A stretch of DNA of 64,000 nucleotides, from positions 3,793,001 through 3,857,000 of the forward strand of contig JAZGTH010000015.1 of the NCBI GenBank assembly GCA_036877525.1, in the 5' to 3' direction. This document shows, one piece after another, positions 42,501 to 54,500 of this stretch; within the stretch, counting starts at the first letter, position 1; each line of letters opens with the position of its first letter. A model generated the notes under the pieces. The model was not told the origin of the DNA. It ran no database searches and worked only from the letters and a program-made list of their open reading frames with translations. A program made the translations under genes and the position numbers. The DNA comes from Chromobotia macracanthus. Lineage: Eukaryota > Chordata > Actinopteri > Cypriniformes > Botiidae.

Positions 42501-45500
42501 ATGATTTGGTGGCCAAGAAACTTTGACAGAAATTCATTGGCTGATTGAGACATTTTGAATTTATTGAACGATCAATTTATAATCGGTTTAAACAGTCATG
42601 TTAAAAGTAATATAACACGGGCAGTTATTAAAGAGATAATTCACCCAAGGATGAAAGCTCTGTCATCATTTACTCGCCTTCACGTCGTTTTAAACCTGTT
42701 TGACTTTTCAACAATATTTTTAAATATCTGCATCTTTCATTCCATACAATGAAAGTGAATGGTGACTGAGAAGCACAGACTAACTAAACTGACTAACAAA
42801 CTCACAAATAACTCTAATTTTTTCTGCCATCAAAAAGAAATGACACTTCGGCTTTAAGCTAACACTGCTGTATTACAAATCAACCCACCTTCAGAGTATA
42901 GCCTTGTTCACATTGAAATGAGACCACATCGCCTACAAAGTAACGGTCGCCTACTTTCAATCCATTGTTGGGGGTTTGGGGTTCTGGGCAGGAGTCCAAA
43001 CCTATTGCTTAGGACACAGGAAAACTCTCTTTATTTGTCAGAATGTGGAAGTTCCCAAAACACAAATTTATTTCATGTTTTAGACTGAAAGATACAAAGT
43101 AATGCATCATAGGGGAAATAAAATTCACAATACAGTAGATCAGAGGTCTCCAACGAGATCCACAGACCTGCAAAGTTCAGCACCAACCCTAATTTATCAC
43201 ACCTGAAGCAGCTAAACAAGGCCTGTGGGACTGCTAACATCCACACAGGTATGTTGAAATAGGTTCCCAGTTAACAGGGACTGTTTCCAGAACGTCCTCT
43301 AAAAGTTCTCTCAAAGTTATCAAAAATGTTCTTGCAGTAATGTTAGTGGAACATTTTTTAAATGTGTTTAAATCATTATATATCATAATCAATAACAATA
43401 TTCTTAAGTTGTTAGTGGAAACTGCTCATATAACCAAACAATAGTTACTACAATGTGTTTAAAAAATGGACGCTTTAACTGTTCCTAGAATTTTCAAAAT
43501 AACATTTTTAATGTTTTTGTTACTTAATGAAAATGCTAGGAAAACGTTCTTACAACCTAAAATTGTTATCTGGATTGGAGCTAAACTCTGCAGGTCTGTG
43601 GACCTCCAGAAACATGAATTGGAGACTTTTGCAATAGATGTTGCATGATGCATGTCATTGTGTTCATAATCGGCCTTTTCTAGAGCAATCATGGAGATGT
43701 TAGAAGTGATCAGTCACCATACCTGTGTATTCCAGGTGAAACCCTGCCCCAGAAACACTCATGTCCGTCTGAAAGGTGAGGTACAGATTGTTGGACGTGG
43801 TGTTCAGCAGGGGTGGAATCGTCGTACCTGCAGGAAATTGCATTAGAAAATATTTTTCGTTTCTATAGGCAAAGCAACACAGCGAACTCTACCGCCGTGT
43901 ATGGTAAACCTCTGAGGGCTGTGACATCCTGCCATAAGGCTTCAATGGATGTCATTCAACCCTGTCAAGTCTGTCAGCGGTCTTATCGAGTTGGTGAGTC
44001 TATTGACAAAGTGTCGCTGCAGTTTAAGTTGGGCCACGCGTTGAGTCGCCGGCTCACCTCATCATTCTGGAATTACAGTTGGGCACAGGACAAGACAGAT
44101 CAGACCTATTGCTGTTTTGTGAACCTGCCGTGACCTCCATCAGGGAGAGTGATGCTGTGTAGCCACTCCGGTATCTCGATGATGGGCTATTTGTCGAGCA
44201 AGCATTGACATTCAGCACTAAAGAGGTTGTGACGAATAGATGAAGGCACTGCTTTGGCCACCTCAACCTCAGGGTGAGTGTAGAGTGAGAGGGCCTCCTA
44301 TATCCTTCATGCTTCTTTAAATGAAGAGCAGGAGATTTTCCATAAAGCATATTTTTTCTAGTCACTTCACCTTCTCTATGCACGAGGAATTTTCCTCCAG
44401 TGAATTCCCTTAATCTGTCATTTGTCCCGCGAGCAGATTAAACGTCACCCTGTCAACAATAGTTAATGTTTTGTTTGAGAGAGATGGTGCCCACTGAGGT
44501 CAGCGCATATTTATTTTGCTTTGTGCCGCTGAAGTAACTCTCACGTCTGGCGGAGGGGATACGGCGCCAAATAATTAAAATCTGTCTTTCAATTCGGAGG
44601 GCTCTGCCATTTCATTTCAGCAGAGCCAGAGTGACCGGCGCTACACTGATAGCACTCCGTGTCTCTGACTTACAGAGAGACTCGCTGGGGGAAACTCTGA
44701 CTCTCAGAGTTCATTCTTACTGCTTATAAAGCTGTTGATCCATGATATCCTGTGACAGCTCAAATATTGATATGCTTGTGCTGATACAAACAAATCTCTA
44801 GATGAAAGCCAGATGACATGAGGTTATTTCACAGATACGACACACTTCTCATCAGATTCCTAAGTTGACTTGAGTCTGTTAAAGGCACGGTAGGCAATTC
44901 GTGCCAGCAACATTTTTTGTTATGCCGATTGATAAGTCTCTTTACATCCTGCTAGTAATCGCTAAGTGATCTAAATATATTTATATAAATACAACAATGA
45001 CAGGATGTCTTACGTGCCTGTCAAAACTCTATGCATTCTCAGGCTTCGAAAAGCGAATTGGAAAATAACCCCACACGCTTTCTTTGGGCTTCTTTTACTT
45101 TTCATTGACTGAGACAGTTGATGGCTGGCAGGAAATCATCAAAAAAAGTAAACAAGTTGAAATCAAACTTGTGTTGCCTATGTGAGTGTCACAGCTATTT
45201 CAGTAAGATCGCATACACTAACCACTAAGCCATGGCACCTCGTTGATTTGCAACAATATGAGGGTTAGATAGAACTGACAAAATATGCAAACAAAGTATT
45301 AAAACTATTTTTTTTTCAACAAAAAACTGTTTTCATCTCACCTGAATAACTCCCAAGTCTTGGAGCGTTGCTGTCGACACCATCATAGAAGTCCAGCGAG
45401 TCCCAATTGTGTTCGGTGGAAAATGTCACAACTGTAATCTACAGAATTAAATAACAGAAAAAGGGACAATTAATTGATCATGTAAATTCTGATTTATAAC

Positions 45501-48500
45501 GAACATAAATATAATGAAATTAACTATAACAGAGAAATTATATTATAGAAATATATATATAATATAAATTATAATTATATTATTTTAATTTGTTCCTTTT
45601 ATAAGTGTTCCTTTCATAATTTTTAAAATGATGTAATGACAAGAAGCTTTACTCTTTAAACTTCAAAAGCCATAAAATGGCAATTTACATACAACAGAAA
45701 AGCAGAGAACACTGATATTCCCCTGATAACATTTTCAGCTTCTGGCAAGCTTTAAGTAATCAAACATTCTTTAGACAATTATCATTCAAAATGTTTTTCA
45801 GGAGATGCTAGAACAAAACAGTTCATCTCACTTGGATTCCGGTTCCCTCAGGCACAAAGACTTTCCAAACACAGTTCAGGTGGTTGTCATAAGGATCGGG
45901 ATAACCCGGAGACAGGATGGTGCCGCGGCGTGCGGTCAGAACGCCTCCGCAGGGAACTGAAAGACAGATTTCAGGGAAAAAGCGCTACTGAACATGACAA
46001 AATGGGCATGACAAAGAAACTGAGTAAACAAACCCGTCTAGGCCAAAAAATAGAGCAAACCCTCAAAAACGAATGCAGAAACAGCAAACTGTGCTTTAGA
46101 AGAGCATTATGTATTCTTGCCGAGAAGTTTTACAGCTACAGAAATGTCTAAATGTTTTGACAAGTGTGTTCAAAATGACACACACAAGAGCTGGATGGCA
46201 TGACAGTATAACCTGTGTGACAGCTGAAATGTGTCACCAAGGACAGAATTTGCTATTCCGATTAAACCTGTTTATAGCATATGTGTTATTTAATGCAGTT
46301 GTTTTTATGCTGTTATGTTTATTGCATTGTTTTATGCTGCCATTTTGGCCAGGGCTCTCGAAAAACAGATTTTAATCTCTTTGGACTAACCTGGTAAAAT
46401 AAAGCTTTAATAACAGTAACAATAATAACAGGGCAGATATACTGTATGCAATATGAAACGCCCCATGTGCAAATCATGAATCATGCACAATCAGGCCAGA
46501 AACGTGGCAGAAAAATAAATACAATCCATTTTGATTGAATGCTTACTTTGAAGATAAACAGGTGTAGTTCTCAACATATTAAGAAAATATTATTGATTGC
46601 CGTATAGCTGTAATATTCCCTGTACTGAATACAGCATTATTCAGTGTATGATTTATAATGAACACTCTCAAAACCAGGTTGCTCTTTCACCTGAAGCAAC
46701 CAGAAACCAACCTGGCTGGTCCGTCTTTACCCATCTCTACTGGGATGTCATTACCAGGTCCATGTTCGGTTTTGAAGTACCACACATTAATATTAACATA
46801 CATGCATTTGCTTTCATCCAACATGGACATAAAATGGGCTAGTTATGCATTAAAATGCCCCATATGCCCCTTTTCCCTTATTTAGTACTTTGGGAATTTT
46901 AGTCATTTTCTGGGAATTTAATAGACTTCCAATGCCCGGTCTGGAATGATATGACTTACACCACAGGATTTCAGGGCCTTCATCTTGTCTACAGGCTTCA
47001 TCCTGCTCCGCTTAAAACACATTATGCATTGATTAGTCTCAATTATTTAACCTCATACTCTTTCTGCTTGAAGTTTCAGCTGGCAGAAGAGAGCTCTTTG
47101 AGCAGCAAGAAACTCTCGTCTTTTGAAGAGTCGCTGAGCTTAAGTGTGATCACACCAATGCTTTTCTTTAGTCACAGTTAGCATAGATACTTCAAACCCT
47201 CTTTGTGAAACTAAACCCTTTATAGCTAATATACAAAACTGGCAGCATTATAATTGCATAGTATATATCTAAAATAAATATATAGGTGAATTAAAGTAGA
47301 ATTAAAGCTGCAATCTGTAACTTTTGCCTCTCTGCTGCCATCTCTGTTTGAAACTGGCAGGTTACCTTACATACTTTTCATTATGGATATTGAAGTCAAA
47401 TGTAGCTAAACTGACATTTCCTGGAAAATCCTGACATCCTTAAATTATAAATCATTAGTATAAACTTACCGTTGTTAACTGGGGTAAAGTAAGGAGACAC
47501 TGAACATCAGAAACACTCATCTGTTATGCACTTGCTCAATTACTGATAATATTTTTTATTTTGAATCCAGAAGAATTATAGATTGCAGCATTAATAAACT
47601 ATATTTTCTCAATAAAATTCACAATGCCAGGGTGTTAGTATGCAGTTGATAATGTGCTCTGGGTGAGTTCTAGGGCACTAGGTGGTTGCTTATTGGCCAA
47701 GAACACAAAGAGGCCCACCAGGGTCCCTCCTACAATGCAAGTTAAATGCTATGGAACATTTTCGCCCACCTGACGAAAATACTTTTGAATTACTTACGAA
47801 AGACTCTTTCAAACAAACTAAACCATCTGAGGTCTCATCTGTGGCAATAACAAAGAAGGACGAGTTACAAGTTTAATATTCAAGGTTAGAAGTTTGTTCA
47901 AATCCCTTACCTCAGTATAAACAAAAGCAATACTGAGACTGGGTTTATGTCCCTCTAGGTTCACACACACATACACACAGGGCATACTGCATTAATGTAG
48001 CATATATTTTATAATATTATATAGTTGAAATTAAATATTAAAGTCCACGTGAAACGGAAGTTGCAACCAACTTGATTATTTGGTTACAGAAAAGGAGGCG
48101 TTCAATGTTGGCAGCAGACTACCATTAGAGGGGAGTGGTTAATGGCTCTGGCTCCGCTCAAGTCGTCAGACTGACATAATCGGAAAAGGTCTGCCAGAGG
48201 GAAAATACATTTTCAGTTTTTCATTGTTTTGAATGCAATCCCACAATCCATCTTGAGGGCGTGACACTCGACTTGCACTGAAAATGAATGCAGAACACTT
48301 GCACACCTGCGCTAAAAATGCGCCAATAAAAACAATCCATAAGGGTTTATTTAAATCACAGGTGCGCTGCAGGTGCAAATCTTGTTACATGCAAATGATG
48401 TATGATGCACACTCAGGCCGAAAGATTCTGACTGGCTAATCTGATTGGACCATTTACTTCACATACGATAGCATTGTGTTGTTTGTACACAGAGTTAATT

Positions 48501-51500
48501 TTTTACGAAATCAGTTTAAAGGAAAAATTGTTTAATAAAACTATCACCACCCCGCTGGCATAGATTAATGAAAAGATAAGGTGCCATTATTGGAAATATT
48601 GATGCCACTTTAAAAGTTATTATTAAAGAATAACGTCCACATCAATCAATGACAAAACTTCCAAGAATGCAGAGCAGATTGTTTGTGTATATGCCAAATT
48701 AACGCTGTATGTCCACAGATGTAAATACTGTATTATGCATTTTATAAGCCCACACACAGACAACAATTGCTTGCATACATAAACATACGCCTAATCAGTT
48801 AGATTGACTTTAATTTTCCATTTCCATTAGCGCGACTGAAAACATTTAAAGCAACAGCTGAAAACAAATGTGGGGGTATAATAGTGACAGAGGGCCAGAA
48901 ATTAATATTCTGCTGAATCCAACACCCTCAACCTGACCGTGAGAAAACACCATTTGTGTGTTTGTGCTTTTTACTTTTTCTTCTTTTAGCCCTCAATTGC
49001 CTGGCAGAAGAACATTATACATGCTCAGATCCACACAACTATGCAGTAAACTTCGACAAGTATATGTAACAGGGATAAATGTGATGTTACGAAGTAGGAC
49101 GTGTCCCAGGAGTAACATCATTGCTAGTCCTGGAACAATATTTTTTATTAACCAATCAGATTGTAGCATTAGTTTTAATGGTCAGTGTTTAGGAGTCAAA
49201 AGGCTGGTTAAGGATCTTGTATAATTCTTATGAACCTTTAACTTCTCATTGATTTTTGGGTAAGTTATGGTTTGGGATATGGGTAGGATTTAGGTTAGGA
49301 CTATGTTTCATTGACATAAATGTTCTTCAAGGACCAACAAAACATGCTGATTAAGAACACATCTTACTTGGCAAAACCACCTTGACCATGTCACAGGTCA
49401 TCTCATGTAGCCAGACTAATGGGAGAAGTTCTGGATTCCATTGCAGCTTTCATTGGCAAAGAACCGCCCAAGAGGCTGTTTGACTGACATGTAAATCAAC
49501 CAATCACAGTTTGTTTTATTCATTGTCATGTTTCCAGGTGAAAGAATGAGAAGCATGCCTTCCGGACATCCTGTAGAATTCAACCAATCAGATGACGACT
49601 TCAAAACTCCTGAAGTATTATTAGTTAAGGGTGCCACAAGCATTAGACATTCAGCCAGCACTTCATGGGCATGATGTCTGAGGCTGAGACTATGTCACAG
49701 GTAATGCATTGTCCTGCAGCTACTGAGATTAATGTCAGACATTTGTGTTCAGGGAGAAAATGAGCCAATCACACTGATTTCAAGCTGCACACGACACAAT
49801 CCTCAGTGTGTTGAATCTTATGCTTCTGTCTTTTGCCAAAATAATAAAAACAGTGAATCAAAAATGATTATGGATGGAGGCAGATGAGGACACAGATACA
49901 ATGAGAACTTTCGCTTTCAAATCGCTGTTGCTCTGCACTGTGACGTACATGTTATTTGTGAAATTGGTGGAAGGACAAAATAAAGTGACAAAGGTCCAGT
50001 AATGCCCACACGGATCTGCTGCACCTGCTCTGTGATGCTGTAAAGAGAAGAATCATCGGCACCGTTGCCAATAGCAACGCTACAGTTGCCCACACACTGT
50101 AAGAATGAATATAATACTGATGACTCACTGAAGTTTCTCCCTGTAGTGGAAATAATCGATGATTACAGGTGTCACTGTCGGTGGTAAAGCATTTGATTTA
50201 CCTCTGTACAGCATCACTGCATGAAACCGCATGCAAAGACGTTCTATTGTTTCAGAATAATTATTAAACAGGAATAACATGGAAAATTGGATAACAACGG
50301 GAAAATTGAATTTAACTCATTTAATCTAAATTAGTCCAAGGTACTATGAAAATACACTGTAACTTTCAGAACTCAAAACTTCCTAGAGTTCAAACAGACC
50401 ATTTATTTGACACTAATAGTGTGTCTTGTGATTTCTTAAATTCATGAGCATTTGACAGTCCATAATATATGTACACATCAAGGTGTTTAGCTCAGCTGGC
50501 AGCCTTTAGCTTAATTGGTGTAACATTACATTAGCAATGCAAAGGTCATGGGTTCGAGGGAACACATACTGGGGGCATTTAGGGGCAGTTGTGACCTTGG
50601 TTAGAGACTTGTAACCAGAAGGTTGTCGGATTGGGATTTTCAATGCCAGCAACTGAGGTGCCCTTGAGCAAGGCACCTCACCCCCAATCAAAATGAAAGC
50701 ATATAAACATCATAACAGCAAACACGTAAAACAAGACACAAGAACAAATACATGTATAATACAAAATGTGCGTAAATCAAATACAGTAAGAGTTAAGAAA
50801 TGTTTGTTTAGGTTTTGTTCAAAGACGAATGGGGCAGTAACCTACATTAAACCCAACAACAAACCTGTAGTCACATACAAAGAAGAGTTTATTTACACAA
50901 GCACAATAACCCACAGCCTGTGTAATACTATGCTTTTGAGAAAGGATGGTAATAGTCATGTAAAACCAAATTAGGACTGCTTTTGGTGCGAGAAACCTTG
51001 ACTAACAGATAGACCGCAGGGGGAAAATGAGCCCTTTAATGCAAAATCATGAGGGTTTGTGCTCTACACTCAGAAAATGATAGCACATTGATTGGTCGGT
51101 GGATGGTTGCTTTGCTTCTAGCGCCTGTTGATTCTCTCGCAGGAGTGTTTCTATTAAACTGCAGGAGGACGGAGCCAGAAGGAAAGAATTCTGTCAGGTT
51201 GCATCAGATTTGCGTTTGCTTGAAATTGCATTCCATAGTTCTCCTCACACTGTGTGAATGCTTCTGTATCCATTAGCTGCCGGCATATTGATTCTTAATA
51301 AAAACCCACCTAAATCGTTTTCCAGCTTTGTTTCAAAACATACCGATCTACCTTACTGTTGACTACCTACATAGTCAGCTATCTTATAAGGCAGCATGCT
51401 AACCACAATGAAACTTAGTGATTTGAAAAGCTCTACATGGCCAGCTACACAATATCTGCTCACACTTTAAATGCATGAATGATAAATCAACAGTATTGTA

Positions 51501-54500
51501 CATAAACCATATTGTCTATATCCATATTCATAATTGTCTATATAAGGACTATACACTATTTAATTTGATTTAAAGGTTTTATTGAGTTTTACCAATATTG
51601 TTTGTGTTTTATTAATCATAAATATATTTGATATATTTACATTTCTTTGGATAGCTCAATGTAACACATTGCATTGATATCTATAAAGGTTGTATGCCAT
51701 GCTGCCTTAAAACTCTGCCTAGGTAGGTAGTACACTACATGGTTGTCATCTTCCATAGCTAATGTCAACAGCAGTGCACCTCCACAACAGAAGGGGGCAG
51801 TAATAAAGAGCATGTGTACGTACCCACACATGTTGGTACAGTGCCATTCCACTGGGCTAGAGAGTTGGGAATTGCCTCACATCTGATGGCATTTGCACCA
51901 TGCAACATGTAACCTGGGTTACATTCGAAAAGCACAACGGTGCCCAGTGCAAAATCATTCCCGATCCGTTTCCCATAGCGAGGCTCAGGAACGGAGCTGC
52001 ACTGGGAAGCACTGGTCCTGGGAACAGCTGCATAAATGTAGTAAGTTGTGAAGTTATGATTGTTTATAACAGAATTGTTACATGACACTTACTGCATACT
52101 GAACAGTACATACTGTATACTGCATCATTCTTTTTAAAATAGCATAAAATATGCAGTAGCATATGTAATACAATATAATAATAAGCTACATTGTTGTCAC
52201 CTCACTACATAAAAAGAAGCATCTAGTTACCATCTTGAAAATAAATACATTTATTTTCATTTACAAAAATACATTTACAGTTATTATGCATTTTAAAACA
52301 TTTAATTTCACTGAAATGGGGTCCAGTATTCTACATAGTGTGTTGCTACACATTTAAGCAAATGTTGTAGGTTATCTTGGATTTTTTTACAGTATTTAAA
52401 GTACTGTACATAGCATGTCAAAACAATACATTTACAAACCAGAACCTATTTTCCTAGTTCAGTTGAAAACGACATACCTTGATAGACGAAATGAAAACCT
52501 TTAGCCGTGTTTGCACCCTCAGTTTTGAACCTGATGGTGATTTCATTTGCGGAGCTCAGTGGCAATGGTTCTCCTTTGAGAGCGGAAATTTGGGGAGATG
52601 AGGAAAAGCAAGAGTTCTGTTATCTGTCTGCAGCCACAACAGTGACATAAATGAGATTATCAATATATCAGCCGAGGACTGCCACATAAACAGGGTTGAA
52701 GGAAATGAGTGTCTTCAACACACAGAGGGTCTCAAACCTCAGTGAAAATGCTTCTGTGTTGCATTCTCTTATATTATAAAAGGTTTCACTGCAAATTGTT
52801 ATCAGCATACAAATTTTAGTAAAACATTTGTCAGATACTAGCATGTAGGTGGTCTCAATGCTAACAGACATGGACTAAAAGCCACAAATTTTTCATATTT
52901 CTTTAAATATTTCTTCTTCGGTTTACAATATTTGGTTTAATATTAGTTCTGAACCAAAACTATAAAACTTTAGCTGCTTACTTCCATGTTAAATAATAAG
53001 AAAAGTAAAAGCAAAGAAGAAAACACATTATTTTTAATGTGGTCTCAGACTTTTGGACCTCACGGTATATCAGAAGCATGTCAACAACAAATCACAGCCT
53101 TCACCACAGTATTCCTGCATGGTGTTTAATGCAGCCTCTTCTCATCAGAGCTGCCTTCAGCTGTTCTCACGTAGCGCTGGTAAACAAAGCCTTTTACCTG
53201 AGTGAGAGCCATAGATGGAGGTGAGGAGAGGAGACTCCACAGAGGGCCCGTCAAAGATCTCCACCACATCATTAGAGGTCGTCTGGAAGAACACAAACTG
53301 GCCGAAGAGAACTGGGGTGAAAGACAAACAAATATTTGTCGTCTTAAAGCTGTAATAAGTAACTCTTGTTGTTAAAAATGGACAAAAATCAGTTATTGAG
53401 CAAGTACATAACTAATCAACATCTGATCTCCTTACCCTGATTCACAACGGTAAGTTTATAATAATGATTTATAATTTGAGCTGTTGGGTCTGATTTCCCA
53501 GGAAATGTCAGTTTGGCTTCATTTGCATTTGCAAGTAATGAAAAATACGTAAGGTAACCTGCAATTTTATGTCTGAAACAGCAGTGGCGGTAGAGAGGCA
53601 TTGATTGCAGCTTTAAAAATGGGCACAAACTAAAACTGTTGTAATTTGTAATTCATTTGGCTGGGTGTATACAGTCCTAATTACAGTTTATTTATGTTTT
53701 TGTTTTCTATATCAGCATATTTTTCAGTGTGATCGCTTCACACAGTAAAATTTGTTGCTCAAAAATTCGTACCTACTCTTATTGTGCTCAAAACATCAAT
53801 GCAGGTTTCTCAAAGTAAAAAAAAGGTTACAATCAACTCCCTATTTTTTTCCTCAGGAGAAAATCAACAAGAGTTGAGATATTAAATTAAAGAGATTTAT
53901 GATTTACGATCATTCAGTATCTTTAGGTTTAACCCCTTATAAACATGATATGTTCATGACGTTTTCACAGGAACCGAGAGAAAACAACAGGTCTTAAATT
54001 TAATAATAAACTCCAGTATAGACCATCTGACATCTTCAACAAAATACCCCAATATTTCATCCCTTATCCAGTACGGCTCCCAATACAATCATCACTTATT
54101 GAATTCAGGAGGAGTGTCCAAAGTCACCGCACAAAACCCCAGCCAGAGATTCGAACTTCTGCAGGGAAATACAATAAATTCATATTGCACCTGTAGCTAA
54201 AGCTATAAAAAACCAGAGGAGTCAATACTCTTTAAAACTAAACTATCAAAATACGAAACTATAAAGCGAGTAACTCAAACAGGTTCGCCTGAGGCGGCGA
54301 AAACAAAGTATGCCTTCAGGCCATGGTCGTATATTAGACAAATGATAAAGAACTATAGTACAGCGGAGCTCAAGGTGAGAAAAACAGCGCCATATGTTTG
54401 TCATTTTATATGAATAATTCAGAGTCAAACTTGCTGCTTCTTTTCACTTTCAGGCATTTTCGAGAATTATATTTGCTGTAATTGGAAAGGACACAGATTC

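Larger units (their letters stand above)
41481..42888 (-). other. Intron within sushi11
   Basis: It holds an AT microsatellite near 41.93-41.98 kb and a truncated TTAAAGGGATAATTCACCC element at 42.63-42.86 kb, which ends about 30 bp from exon 8. Confidence 0.85.
43002..43722 (-). other. Intron CUB11-sushi11
   Basis: Most of it is a nested pair of transposons: a CCCAGCTAAC element inside a GGTCTCCAA-type inverted-repeat element (43145-43626). Confidence 0.87.
45957..51823 (-). other. Intron sushi10-CUB11
   Basis: It holds a short AGCTGCAATC-family element at 47.30-47.59 kb and two adjacent SINE pieces at 50.48-50.69 kb. A GGTTAGG-like word cluster lies near 49.26-49.31 kb. The other 5 kb shows no exon or clear repeat. 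Confidence 0.83.

Noticed and set aside
45210..45245. Possible tRNA-like word ACCACTAAGCCATGGCACC
   Set aside because: Too short and without a matching second box; could be a SINE relic but not supported.
53298..53311. Alternative acceptor GGCCAG for exon 2
   Set aside because: It would start in phase 0 and break the phase 1 donor of exon 1; the upstream CCCCAG fits the frame and the EFVxFGQF motif.
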